Assembly (NCBI GenBank): GCA_022036555.1 | Contig: CM039120.1 | Span: forward strand, 23,402,227 to 23,466,226 | DNA length: 64,000 nt | Reading direction: 5' to 3' | DNA from: Microstegium vimineum | Lineage: Eukaryota > Streptophyta > Magnoliopsida > Poales > Poaceae | Part shown: one piece after another, positions 21,856-32,066 of the stretch | Layout of the letters: every line of letters begins with the position of its first letter | Numbering within the stretch: position 1 is the stretch's first letter | Made by a program: the position numbers and the translations under genes | The notes under the pieces: model-generated | Database searches by the model: none | Told to the model about the DNA's origin: nothing | What the model saw: only the letters and a program-made list of their open reading frames with translations

Positions 21856-22402
21856 TGTCGGTGTTAAGAAACTACCAACAAGTAAATTTGTACGCATGTC
21901 AGGCTACGAATGGTGAGACAAAGAGACAAGAGATTTATACTGGTTCGGGCAAGAAATCCCTACGTCCAGTGTGAGGCTGCTCGTGTTCCTTATCTCTGCT
22001 TGGAGGGGTTTACAAGCTGGGTCGAGAGAGGGACTATGAATCCCAGATCTCTGAGTGTTGCGGTGAATAGGTGTGTTCTATCTCTGAGAGAGGGACTATG
22101 AAGACCCGAGACGGTTTGAGGCGGCGGAGCGTCAGTACGGGTCGAGGCATGGGCACGTCTCCCGGGATGCGAGGTCGTCCCGCTTTTGACGTTGGGCGAG
22201 GCGGAATCACGTCTTCCCGGGGCACCTCTGCCGTTCTGGGTCAGCGGAACCGTGACCCCCGAGCCTCTTCCTTCGTGGGCCTTCTGTTGCGGCTGCAATG
22301 TTACTCACAATGGGCCGTATGTCTCCTTTCGGGCGACGTCTTGCTAGGCCTCTAATCGTTGCTTATTTTTTGGAATTTTGCCATTAAATTAGGTATCCAA
22401 CA
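21856..22402 (-). repeat. 5' LTR of E1
   Basis: 547 bp. In element sense it starts TGTTGGATACC (22402 downward) and ends ACACCGACA (21856). A 16-bp word GAGAGAGGGACTATGA occurs twice (about 22025 and 22086). The right flank is the Copia integrase fragment C5, which stops exactly at the LTR edge. Confidence 0.75.
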
Positions 22403-22899
22403 CATCTCCTTTGGAACTTTCCTAGATATTGGTGCTTATTGTATATGTAGCATTTGCAGCCAAATACCCAAAAGAATGAAACATATGGCTTCTTCCCATT
22501 GAGCAACTCATAGGGTGTCTTCTTCAAGAATCTTTGAATGAATAGTCTATTGAAAGCATAGTAAGCAGTGTTGATTGCTTTGGCCCAAAGACTCTCTAGA
22601 GTGTTGTACTCATCTAGCATGGTTCTTGCAAGTGTGATAAGTGTTCGGTTCTTCCTTTCAATTACACCATTTTTGTTGGGGTGTGTAGGTTGTGGAGAGC
22701 TCATGCTTGATCCCAACTTCATCACAATAGTCCTCAATCTTGGTGTTGATGAACTCATTGTCATTATCACTTCTAATCTATTTTATCTTGATATCAAACT
22801 CATTTTGTGCCCTCTTTGCAAATTTATTGAATGAGTTAGTTTCCTCTCCTTTTTCATGAAGAAAGAATACCAATGTATATCTTGAATAGTCATGAACAA
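22403..22899 (-). pseudogene. C5: Copia integrase core fragment
   Basis: The minus strand encodes the Copia integrase core from HDYSRYTLVFFL through the IERKNRTLITLARTMLDEY region to CKCYIYNKHQYLGKFQRRC. The order and motifs match the integrases of C3 (61048-62769) and C4. It is cut on the left by the E1 LTR, within the stretch that in C3 reads KFEKKCDEGFLLGYS, and on the right by an Athila LTR at 22900. A stop after FDIKIK and a shift near 22690 mark decay. Confidence 0.75.
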
Positions 22900-23035
22900 T
22901 GTTGACGGTAAGAATGACCCTTTTTGTCACCATCAAAATACCGTCAACACCCTCAGAATAGAAGGAATACAAGCATAGGATGAGCATATTATTCAAAATA
23001 ACAAGTTCCATATGTCAATGAAGTATTTGATGCAG
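22900..23035 (+). repeat. 5' stub of an Athila LTR (forward)
   Basis: TGTTGACGGTAAGAATG... through GTATTTGATGCAG matches the first about 130 bp of the G1 LTR at 41544-41680. It is cut off at 23036 by a Copia LTR end. The rest of this LTR is not in the window. Confidence 0.75.
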
Positions 23036-23214
23036 TGAAGGACCGAGAACGGCGACCAAAGGGGGTGTGAATGGGAGCCTCAAATTTCTCTCGAAATATT
23101 TGTGCCACTCTTCCCAAAAATCAAACCCAGTTGGTGGGTGCTCAAACTCCCTCGGGCAGCGCGAGCGGGGATTCAGACGAAAACGAATAATTGATAGCTC
23201 ACCGGTAGTGGAGA
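23036..23214 (-). repeat. Inverted tail of a Copia LTR
   Basis: TGAAGGACCGAGAACGG is the reverse of the LTR end that occurs at 25091, and the following 160 bp match the reverse LTR tail at 46994. It is followed at 23215 by the true LTR start TGCGAACACATGG of C1. It is therefore the end of a reverse copy into which C1 was inserted, joined head to head. Confidence 0.65.
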
Positions 23215-25091
23215 TGCGAACACATGGTGGATAAGTACCCATGTAGTTTAGTTTTGTGATGAGTGATTGCCCAACACTTGAGCATTTCAGTTTGAGTGGC
23301 TTACTTCTAAGTCTTGCGAAAGCATGTGTGTGCCTGCCTATCGGCTTGTGGTGTGCAGGTGTTATGCCTAATGACAGTGGTCAATGGCATGGAGAAGTTC
23401 GAGTAGAGGCTTGCCGTGCCGATGGACTGAGAGCGTTGAAGGGCGGAAGAGGGGCTCGGACTGAGGGACCATGGGCGCCGGCAGACTAGCTGTGGTGGCT
23501 AGTGCTTGGCACCGGCGAGTGCGACAAGACATGGAGGTAGACCGAGTCGACCGAGTCAAGACGGCGGATGAGCGGGTCGAGCGGAGGCTCATGGGACTCA
23601 GAGTCCGACCGGGCGAGGACAAGGTGGCTCAAGTCGAGCGGTTTGGTGGTTTGGGCCTCAAGTCGAGGCGACGGCAACTCCTGGTAGGAAGCGTGGTCGT
23701 CCATTCAAAATGTAGAAGATATTTTCCGGAGCTTGGACTGCAATGCTTAGGCTAGGTAGTTCACTCAATGTATCTAGGGGGGTCTTTGGGAAATAGCCAG
23801 AGCCCTGTTAAATAGGGGATGAAGGGGTATCCTCATCCCACCTCTTGAACTCTAAGTCATTTGCACCACCTCTCTCTCTCTAGTTTTCTCTCACTAGTTC
23901 ATGAGGTCCCTAGCGTAACGATTTGCACTTTGATTTTGTGGGGAATCGGAGGCCTTACCCTCCGTAAGCTATGGCAGCTTTGATTCAGTGACTGTGTCTC
24001 TTTTGCTTGTGTTCTTCGCTAATCGCGTTTTTGCTCCTCTTAATCCTCTTTGTTCATGCAGTGATTTCTCTTGATTGAGAGCGAGTTTTGTGATTCCGTT
24101 TGAACCAAGTTGTGCGGGAACACGAGTAGAAGATTTGCACCGAAGGGCTTTGCCCCAAACCTTGTGAGGACATAGATCGGGAAATTTCTATTTTGTGTTC
24201 TTCGTTCTGGAGTTTTTCCTGAATTTGTTTTACGCCCGTTGATTGGAACCAAATTGAGCAATGATTCTCTAGGGATAGTTCCTCCATAGCCTTGGGATCA
24301 TGCCCACAAAATTTGGTGGCTATTGGTGAAGGTTTGCTGACGATTTGTGGAAGGATTTGGGGGAGGGGATTCAAAATCGCCCCCAAATCGCCTCTATCCA
24401 GAGACTTGCGGATAGTCCGGGCCTGACCCGTGGACAGTCTGCCGCTCGGGCTCGGGCAGAGGCTCTCGGTGCTGTCAAGTGTTTCGCGGACAGTCGACCA
24501 CAACTCGCGGACAGTCCGCCGTTGGTTTTCGGGCGAGCGACGGTGCTGTTGTGTTTCTGTTCTGGTGTTTCAGTGTGAACGACGGACAGTCCAGAACTTC
24601 CCCATGGACAGTTCGAGAAGGGAACAGGAACTGTCCAGAATAGTTCAGTTTTTGGAATTTTGCCGGTGGACAGTCCGGTGCAAACCGCGGACAGTCCAGA
24701 CCTCCCCTGTTATCGGGCGCGAATAGTCCAGCACCTAGTCGCGGATAGTCCGAGAACCCAGCAGGGGCTCGACCAGAAACTTGGTGTTTCAGGTCTTTGA
24801 ACAGCGGACAGTCCGGGCCCAAAGGCCGGACAGTCTAGGATTCTCCAGGAAGCTTGTCTTGCCTCCGTTCTTTCGCGTGTTGGTTTTCGTCCGTCTCCAA
24901 CCGCTCCGCTGCACCTCTATGTTTCTTCCTAAGGTGTCCACCTACTTGTTAGGTCGTGTGCGTGTGGTTTCTTTCGAGCTCGAGTTTTGGGCGTGATTTT
25001 GGGACAAGGGTCAAGCAATAGAAGTTTCTGAAAGGAATTTTTATTTGGCTCCCATTCACCCCCTCCTCTGGTCACCGTTCTCGGTCCTTCA
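23215..25091 (+). repeat. 5' LTR of C1
   Basis: 1877 bp from TGCGAACACATGG to GTTCTCGGTCCTTCA. The start is fixed by comparison with C2, where the same sequence directly follows the polypurine tract. A TATA-like word TTAAATAGG lies near 23809. The downstream part contains an array of GGACAGTCC-like words (24409-24838). Confidence 0.75.
24409..24838. repeat. Array of GGACAGTCC-like palindromic words in the LTR
   Basis: About ten irregularly spaced copies of a word close to CGGACAGTCCG (for example near 24485, 24510, 24585, 24671, 24690, 24804 and 24824). Most are near-palindromes. In C2, C4 and the 53396 LTR tail the same place holds TCCGGAC/GGTCCG variants. Confidence 0.6.
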
Positions 25092-25093
25092 AT

Positions 25094-25104
25094 TGGTATC
25101 AGAG
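25094..25104 (+). other. Primer-binding site of C1 (initiator-Met tRNA)
   Basis: TGGTATCAGAG, two bases after the LTR end, is the standard plant Copia primer-binding site for initiator tRNA-Met. Confidence 0.9.
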
Positions 25105-25154
25105 ACGGTTAAGGATCAATCCACCTTACACGGTTCTTGATCCACGAAGGCGAC

Positions 25155-25349
25155 ATGGAGCGAGGTGTTGGCAAACCCCCGTTTTTTGATGGAACGAACT
25201 TCTGCTACTGGAAGGTGCGCATGTCCGCCTATCTACAAGGAGTTGATTCGAACATATGGGAGATTTGTGAGAATCAGGGCTATTGTGTTCTTGCGGCTCG
25301 TGTTGACCCTCTCCAGATTTCCCAACACAACACAAAGAGCAGAGCACGT
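25155..25349 (+). pseudogene. gag: C1 gag, N-terminal part
   Basis: Starts MERGVGKPPFFDGTNF at 25155, the same start as the C4 gag at 58243, and continues with the conserved YWKVRMSAYLQG helix of Copia gag proteins. After 65 codons it is cut by G2 at 25350. The target duplication CACGT joins it to 38140, where homology to C4 gag continues. Gag would form the particle shell. The remaining part is short and contains frame damage. Confidence 0.75.
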
Positions 25350-26356
25350 TGTTGACACCGTTTTTCGGCACGTCTCAAATGAGCTGAGACTTATGTGGAT
25401 CGGTGGCCATTTTCTATCGGCATCCAGAAGTCATCGGTAAAATTTACCGATGGGAGTGCGTTGTAAGAAGGCTAAGTTTGTTGCTGATGAAAGCTAGATG
25501 ATTCTTGCCGATAGAGGTTAATTGGTGAAGTCAAGTCACCAGAACTGCGAAATTGCCGATTGCCGATGAGGAGATGTTGCCGATGCCGATTGCCGATGGG
25601 CATGGAAAGCCGATGGGCATAGGGTGATGTGGCACTTAACGTCAGCAGAAAGTTGCCGGTGGCAAAAGAAGGAAATCGCAGATTAAAGGAATCTGCCGAT
25701 GGAAAGTTGACATAAGGAAACTGGTGATTTTATACCAGTATTGTTATAGTAGTTTAAATCCGACTCTTGCATGAGTCACTTGTTTTCCTTTAAAATAGGC
25801 GTGTTTGATTAGGAAAATAATATTGTTATTTAGATCTGACTCCTGCGCGAGTTTGTTATTTCCTTAAAGTTAGGAGTTTTGTTTAGGGAAGATACGAGTC
25901 GTGTCTTTGTACAACTCTCCATGCGAGAGTATAAATATGTGCCCAAGGGCTGCGTGTAAAAGGATATATCCAATATCAATCAAATCAATTTACTCTTATT
26001 CTACTTTTATCGCAATTTACCCTTTATTGCATTAGTCTTAGTTTATCAATGAGTTCTTCAAGCTTCGACGGACTGCATCACCTTGATCTTCGTCAAACCC
26101 TTGTAAGTTCCGCGTGGGAGTACCTCTGAGCTTTGACATCCGGGCGCATCGTTGTTGTCTCGTTCAGCTCTGCTCTAGTTATCCTGATCAAGTCTAAGTC
26201 TTGGCATCCGGGCGCACCGTCGTTGCTGTGTTCAGATTTTATTCTAGTTATCGTCCTTGTCGATTAACTGGTCAAATCGACTGGCACACCCTCGGATATC
26301 GAATTTCGGGTATAAGCCTGAGGTGTTCGCAGATCCGGACGCTTTTTGTGTCAACA
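25350..26356 (+). repeat. 5' LTR of G2
   Basis: TGTTGACACC to GTGTCAACA. TATAAATA box at 25930-25937. Twelve CCGAT/ATCGG words fall within 25395-25700. Compared with the 3' LTR it has about 30 substitutions and one indel just before the TATA box. Confidence 0.92.
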
Positions 26357-26363
26357 CCTCTTT

Positions 26364-26381
26364 TGGCACACCCGGTGGGAC
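26364..26381 (+). other. Primer-binding site of G2
   Basis: TGGCACACCCGGTGGGAC, seven bases after the LTR. The position and TGG start fit a PBS. I cannot identify the tRNA with certainty. Confidence 0.65.
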
Positions 26382-26407
26382 ACGATTATACGAATTTCAC
26401 ATCTATC

Positions 26408-29243
26408 ATGGGTGATAACTCCGACGTTAACCAGAGAAACATCATCGAAGTCTCCGAAGCCGATCTAAAAGAAGATCAGAGGCTGGCCATGCAGCGGGCT
26501 ATGGAGGAGTACAAGCAATTGTATCTGAAGTCCTTTAGCCGGAGCAGGAGCGGCGAAGCAATCCAAAAGCAAGATCTGCTATTACCACGGCAGGTCACGT
26601 TTGATGCCAATCCTGGTAAGTTACAAGAGATGGTTAACTCTGCTTTAAGTCAGGCATTAATTAGCCACTCTAGCGTGCTGTCCAATACTGTCTACAATGT
26701 TGTTATGCAATCATTCAAAGAAGGACATGCACCTCAATATGTTGGTCCAGCGTATCATCAACCTGGATCGGCTTCTATAAACCCATCAGCAGCCCCAATG
26801 GCGTCTTCCACCCTTGTGGATCCGTTTGCCGATGTGGCTACACCGCCAAGGCTGAGTCCTGAAAGCGTCACCAAGCTCAATTCAGATCCAGTGGCGTCGG
26901 CAATGTCGGGACCTGCTATCCAGAGTCATCCAGCACCTGCCAACTGGTGGGGTTACGGTATGCCTTCAAATCCATCTGCTGGTTCTAATCTGGTGCAGGG
27001 AGACGGTTCAGCTTGGAAGGGCTCTGTGGCATCGGCAATGCAGTCACAGCCGGTGATCCCTACGATGCATTATTCTACGTCCTCTCCGATTGTACAAGTG
27101 TCATCAGAAGATTTTCAGATTCCCAAGATACCTCTGATGCCACCATCGGCCAACTTTGCACCGATGCAACACACTATAGCAGCTGGAAGCCAACCTATGC
27201 TGCTAAATCCTCAAGCCGGAGTACTAGCACATCAAGGTAACCAACTTTTTGATTACTCTAAGGTGCAGGAACAGCAGGTACCAGTCAGCTATCAGCCATC
27301 GGTAAGTCATATGCCGGTGATTTATAATCCTGGATGGGCTAATCAGCCGTCAGCTCCACAGCCTGGCGTACTAATGTATTAATATGGAGGTCCAGCAAAC
27401 ACTGAGAGTGGACCATCGGTACAGCAACCGGTGAATATGATGACTCAACCCAATCTACTGAGTGTGCAAAATTACCCATCGGCAAGTCAGCCGATGCATA
27501 ATGTCCAGATGGCTGGTGCCGCGCCCGTGACTACTCCGAACTATCTTCTGCCAAGACCTGAAGAGGCGCATCAGCCGGCTCCACCAGTCAACAACCAGCC
27601 AATGAGTCGGCAAGAGCAGGATGCATATTGGACCGATAAGATCGCCGAAGTGATGAAGGAACAATTCGGCATTAAACCCAAGGTCAATACATATTCTTAT
27701 CGGACACCGTATCCTCCAGCTTATGATTTGATTCCTCTCCTAAATCAGTACAAAACGCCTGATTTTACTAAGTTCTCTGGCCAAGATGACACGTCAACGA
27801 TGGAGCACATTAACCGCTTCATTATCCAGTGCGGAGAAGCTGCCAACAGGGATGTTCTCTTCATCATTGTCTGGATCGGCGTTCACATGGTTTATATCAT
27901 TACCTCCAAATTCTGTGATTACATGGGCCGATCTAGAAAGGCAGTTTCACAAATACTTCTTCGCTGGCATACATGAGAAGAAGATTACTGATTTGGTCAA
28001 ATTGAGGCAACGCAATGACGAATCGGTAGAGAACTTTGTTCAGAGGCTGCGAGATGTCAAGAATAAATGCTACAACCTAACTCTGGATGATCGGCAACTG
28101 GCGGATTTGGCTTTTCAAGGACTACTGCCGCATATCAAAGATAAGTATGCATCCCAAGAATTTGAAAGCCTAAGCCACCTTGTGCAGAGAATTGTCAATC
28201 AAGACGTCAAGACTTTTGAACCCCGGAAGACTTGGAACAAGAAGGTGACCTTCATTGAGCAAGAAGAAGATTCTGGATCCGATGAAGAGCTAAGCATCAG
28301 CGCGGCCGAATGGGTGAAGGATAAGAAATCTGTGTCTTGTCCGTTCGGCCAGAAAGAAGCTGAAAAGTTCACCTTTGATATCACCAAGGCCGATAGGATG
28401 TTTGACTTATTACTTCAAGAAGGGAGAATCAAGTTGGCGCCTAACCAAGTAATTCCATCGACCGAAGAGCTCAGGAAGATCAGGTACTACAAGTGGCACA
28501 ATGCAACTTCACATAGTACCAATGACTGCAAAGTATTCAGGCAGCAGTTGCAGTCAGAGATTGAATCTGGACGAATCAGATTCGAAAATTCTAAAGTCCA
28601 GAAGCCGATGAAGATTGATCAGCACCCGTTTCTAAATAATATGGTGGAAACAAGTGGGAAAACTAAAGTGCTGACATCGGAAGCTGCCAGGAAGAATGCA
28701 TCGGTAGATCCTAACCATCAAGTAGCTGAGCGCAACGCAAGAAGATTTACCGATGACAGAAAAGGCAAGAAAGTTGCCGATGAAGGTAGCAGTGCTAATA
28801 GGGCTCCTAGCGTTATAATCACGCATAAGCAGCCAAGGCAAGAGTATCGGCAATCGCAACAGGAGCGATATCGGCAGGAAGAAGAGTACGAAGAGTGGCT
28901 TCGACATAAGGACCACTGGAAGTGTCCTTTCTTCGTCCACTGTTGGGAAGAAGGCATCAAGCTGCCTACTGCCAACAATTGTCCTGAATGTAATGGGTAC
29001 TACACTGCCGATCGGTCAGGTCAGAAACCTTGTTTTGATGATCGAGCATCCGGGTACGCCAAGCCGCTCAGAGAGAAGAAATCGGCGCGTGATCGACTAG
29101 GGGGCAAGCTCAGCGCACATGACAGGTTGGGCAGGCGTGTTGATCAGGAGGAACTAGAGGAGATGGCCAATGCAAGAGTGCCCGATGAAGAAATATTCTC
29201 CAGGGATCCAAACATCGGAAGAAGGTGCCGATGCGAGTGGTGA
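26408..29243 (+). pseudogene. gag: G2 gag
   Basis: Starts at ATG 26408 (MGDNSDVNQRN), the first start after the PBS. The first about 320 residues are acidic and then Pro/Ser/Gln-rich. An in-frame TAA at 27380-27382 interrupts it; the frame then stays open to about 27855, where a shift moves it into the frame that runs to 29243. The core gag domain is near 27850-28100 (SGSAFTWFISLPPNSVITWADLER; RQRNDESVENFVQRLRD). A Cys/His cluster (KCPFFVHCWEEGIK ... CPECNGYY) near 28920-29000 may be a metal-binding finger. The last 70 bp overlap the protease frame. Gag forms the particle; this copy cannot make a full product without suppression. Confidence 0.85.
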
Positions 29244-30084
29244 AAGGCGGCATCAGCCTGTTTGGAAGACTAAGCTTCCTCAATGGTGCCCTAAGGGTCT
29301 GACAAAGACTCGAAAAAGGAGAATCCAGCGCGAACGCCAAAACGACTTGTATGACAATAAGGATCCTTCGAGGGAAAAGCAGTGGAGGCCGAAGTGTAAG
29401 AACAGGGATCCATCGGCAGAAATCAATATGGTCGTCATATTGCCGATGGAGTTCATGGCACCTCTTAGTGATGATGAAGAGACTGCGGAAATGGCGCAGT
29501 TGGTCCTGGATCCAATGGCAGTTGTCTTTGAGAAGCCTGCTAATGATGAGAGGCGGCATTTGAGGGCTTTGTTTGTTAAAGGCAAAGTAGATGGACAACC
29601 TGTAACAAAGATGTTGGTAGATGGTGGTGCGTCTATAAACATAATGCCATATGTCGTGTTCAGAAAGCTTGGGAAGGGCAACCAAGATTTGGTCGAGACG
29701 AACATGAAGCTCAAGGATTTCGAAGGCAATGTGTCGACAGCTATGGGAGCCATATGTGTTGAATTAACCATCGGCAGCAAAACTTTGCCGACAACATTTT
29801 TTGTGATCAGTGGCAAAGGTACCTACAACTTGCTCCTTGGAAGGGATTGGATCAATGCCAATTGTTGTATTCCTTCCACCATGCATCAGAGCCTTGTGCA
29901 GTGGGTCGGAGACAAGATTGAAGTTGTCCGGAGTGAAACTCCATCGATCGTTGCATCAGCAGAATCGGAAACTTATGAGCAAACCAGATGCATATCAGGT
30001 GAAGCTTGGGACACGGAATTCCTCAAAGTTGCCGATTACCGCATTACACCGATCCAAGCAGTCGGTGCTGAAGAAGAGCTTTAA
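29170..30084 (+). CDS. G2 protease region
   Basis: An open frame of 304 residues, in a different frame from gag. The aspartic protease core is at residues about 150-160 (MLVDGGASINIMP), with the flap-side NLLLGRDWI at about 220. Retroviral-type proteases dimerise to cleave the polyprotein; DGGA in place of DSGA is usual in Tat elements. The start at 29170 is only the first ATG in the open frame; the frame probably continues from gag by frameshift. The end overlaps the next ORF as TAATG (30082-30086). The frame is intact here, in contrast to gag. Confidence 0.8.
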   Translation: MQECPMKKYSPGIQTSEEGADASGERRHQPVWKTKLPQWCPKGLTKTRKRRIQRERQNDLYDNKDPSREKQWRPKCKNRDPSAEINMVVILPMEFMAPLSDDEETAEMAQLVLDPMAVVFEKPANDERRHLRALFVKGKVDGQPVTKMLVDGGASINIMPYVVFRKLGKGNQDLVETNMKLKDFEGNVSTAMGAICVELTIGSKTLPTTFFVISGKGTYNLLLGRDWINANCCIPSTMHQSLVQWVGDKIEVVRSETPSIVASAESETYEQTRCISGEAWDTEFLKVADYRITPIQAVGAEEEL

Positions 30085-32066
30085 TGGATCGGTTCGCTGA
30101 CGATGGAAAACTGGGACAGGGCTTCACGTCCGCCGATGATTTACTTGAAATAGACATCGGCGATGGTAGCAAACCTAGGTCTACTTTTATTAGTGCTAAG
30201 TTAGATTCCCAATGTAAGCAGAAATTAACTGATTTATTAAAGGAATACAAAGATTGTTTTGCTTGGGATTATACAGAGATGCCTGGTTTAGACCGATCGA
30301 TAGTCGAACATCGGTTACCTATTAAGTCTGGTTTTCAACCACATCGGCAACCTGCGCGCCGATGCAATCCTACTATTTTACCCGACATTAAGGCTGAGAT
30401 TATAAAGTTAATCGAAGCTGGGTTTATTCGGCAATGCCGATATGCCGAATGGATTTCTATTGTGGTTCCTGTTTATAAGAAAAATGGAAAACTTCGTGTT
30501 TGTATTGATTTCAGGAATCTTAACAAGGCTACGCCGATGGATGGTTATCCGATGCCCGTTGCCAATCTGCTAATTGATGCTGCTGCTGGACATCGGATCA
30601 TTAGCTTCATGGACGGTAATGCTGGATATAATCAGATATTCATGGCTGAAGAAGATATATCCAAGACTGCATTCAGATGTCCAGGTCATGTCGGCTTATT
30701 CGAGTGGGTTGTCATGACTTTTGGCTTGAAGAATGTCGGTGCTACTTATCAAAGAGCAATGAATTTCATCTTTCATAAGTACATCGGCATGATAGTCAAA
30801 ATCTATATTGATGATGTGGTGGTTAAGTCCGGAGATTTTGAGAAGCATCTTGCCGATTTGCGAAAAATTCTAGAATGCACCAGGGAACATGGGTTGAAGA
30901 TGAATCCTAACAAATTTGCATTTAGTGTATCGGCAGGTCAATTCCTGGGTTTTATGGTGCATCAGAGAGGCATCGAGATCGGTAGGAAATCCATTGATGC
31001 AATTAACAAGGTGGTTGCTCCTACAAACAAGACTGAACTGCAATCCTTGATCGGCAAGATTAATTTTATTAGAAGATTTATATCCAATCTATCTGATAAG
31101 ATTAAATCTTTTAGTCCATTGCTGAAGCTGAGAGCCGATCAAGAATTTACATGGAAAGAAGAACAGCAGTTAGCCTTAGAGGAAATCAAAAAGTATTTGG
31201 TGAACCCTCCAGTCTTGGTACCACCTAAACACGGGAAGCCTTTCAGGTTATATTTATCTGCCGATGACAGTGTTATCGGATCAGCCTTAATTCAAGAATT
31301 TGAAGGGAAAGAACGTGTGATATATTATTTAAGCAGGAGGTTAGTGGATGCTGAGACCAGGTATTCGGCCATAGAAAGATTATGCTTATGTTTATATTTC
31401 TCTTGCATCAAATTGAGGCATTATTTATTGTCAGCTGAGTGCACTGTTATCTGCAAAGATGATGTGGTCAAATATATGCTGTCAATGCCGATATTAAGTG
31501 GAAGAATCGGTAAATGGATTCTGGCACTTTCAGAATTTGACCTAAGGTATGAATCGGCTAAGGCTATTAAGGGTCAGGTGATGGCCGATTTTGTTACTCA
31601 GCATTGCAATATGATAAGCACTGTAGAGATTGCTCCTTGGACTTTGTTCTTTGACGGGTCTACGTGCAAGGACGGAGCAGGTATCGGTATTCTCTTGATT
31701 TCACCCCGAGGACGGAAGTATGAGATTTCGTTGCCGATTGTTGCTACTTCAACAAACAATCAGGCTGAGTACCAGACTTTACTACAGGGGTTGGAATTAC
31801 TCAGGGAGGTACGTGCCGATGCTATTGAGATCTTCGGCGATTCTATGTTGGTAATTAACCAATTGATTGGGATATATGAATGCCGAAGTGAAGCTTTAAT
31901 TGCAACCCATGAATGGTGTTTGCAGCTATTAAAAGAATTCAAAGAGTACCGCCTTGAGTACATTCCTAGATTGCATAATAAAGAGGCTAATCGGTTAGCA
32001 CAGAACGTTTCAGGATATCAGCCGATTCAAGAAGTCATGACATCGATAATGGTTGCCGATGACTAG
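30084..32066 (+). CDS. G2 reverse transcriptase with two RNase H domains
   Basis: 660 residues. RT spans residues about 110-300 (VCIDFRNLNKATPMDGYPMP; intact YIDDVVVKS). A first Gypsy-type RNase H follows (LYLSADDSVIGSAL ... YYLSRRLVDAETRY). After a connection region, a second, archaeal-type RNase H spans about 515-640, with DGST, TNNQAEY, FGDS and a late HNKEANRLAQ. The dual arrangement is known from the Tat lineage. Together they copy element RNA into DNA and remove the RNA strand. The ORF starts by a TAATG overlap with protease and ends at a TAG (32064-32066), after which the same frame continues into integrase. All catalytic acids I can place appear present. Confidence 0.9.
   Translation: MDRFADDGKLGQGFTSADDLLEIDIGDGSKPRSTFISAKLDSQCKQKLTDLLKEYKDCFAWDYTEMPGLDRSIVEHRLPIKSGFQPHRQPARRCNPTILPDIKAEIIKLIEAGFIRQCRYAEWISIVVPVYKKNGKLRVCIDFRNLNKATPMDGYPMPVANLLIDAAAGHRIISFMDGNAGYNQIFMAEEDISKTAFRCPGHVGLFEWVVMTFGLKNVGATYQRAMNFIFHKYIGMIVKIYIDDVVVKSGDFEKHLADLRKILECTREHGLKMNPNKFAFSVSAGQFLGFMVHQRGIEIGRKSIDAINKVVAPTNKTELQSLIGKINFIRRFISNLSDKIKSFSPLLKLRADQEFTWKEEQQLALEEIKKYLVNPPVLVPPKHGKPFRLYLSADDSVIGSALIQEFEGKERVIYYLSRRLVDAETRYSAIERLCLCLYFSCIKLRHYLLSAECTVICKDDVVKYMLSMPILSGRIGKWILALSEFDLRYESAKAIKGQVMADFVTQHCNMISTVEIAPWTLFFDGSTCKDGAGIGILLISPRGRKYEISLPIVATSTNNQAEYQTLLQGLELLREVRADAIEIFGDSMLVINQLIGIYECRSEALIATHEWCLQLLKEFKEYRLEYIPRLHNKEANRLAQNVSGYQPIQEVMTSIMVADD

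Larger units (their letters stand above)
224..22402 (-). mobile_element. E1: Tat/RIRE2-like Gypsy retrotransposon without pol, split by three later insertions
   Basis: E1 survives as 224-4723, 7451-8429, 16599-17680 and 20579-22402. The 5' LTR lies at the right end (21856-22402), next to a TGGCGCGCCAGGTAGGGG primer-binding site (21836-21853), so the element reads leftward. It has an unrecognised ORF in the gag position and two intron-bearing genes on the opposite strand (605-1476 and 2313-8274). I found no protease, reverse transcriptase or integrase, so it is a non-autonomous or deleted member. Its 3' LTR is not in the window. The 5' LTR start (TGTTGGATACC) lies directly inside the C5 Copia integrase. 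Antisense ORFs are a known trait of Tat-lineage plant Gypsy elements; the RIRE2-like assignment is from memory and less certain. Confidence 0.65.

Noticed and set aside
24054..24503. 149-codon minus-strand frame in the C1 LTR
   Set aside because: Non-coding LTR sequence; not kept open in C2 or C4.
24409..24838. Possible CRISPR-like array
   Set aside because: Words are short, irregularly spaced and variable, inside a plant LTR; no repeat-spacer regularity.
26201..26407. Gag start upstream at 26201
   Set aside because: This part is LTR and PBS; the first start after the PBS is 26408. The 3' LTR frame at 37984 is the same LTR shadow.
29110..29816. Minus-strand frames of 191 and 178 codons over the G2 protease
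   Set aside because: Shadows of gag/protease; no start context, splice sites or domain, unlike the antisense gene at 33423-36697.
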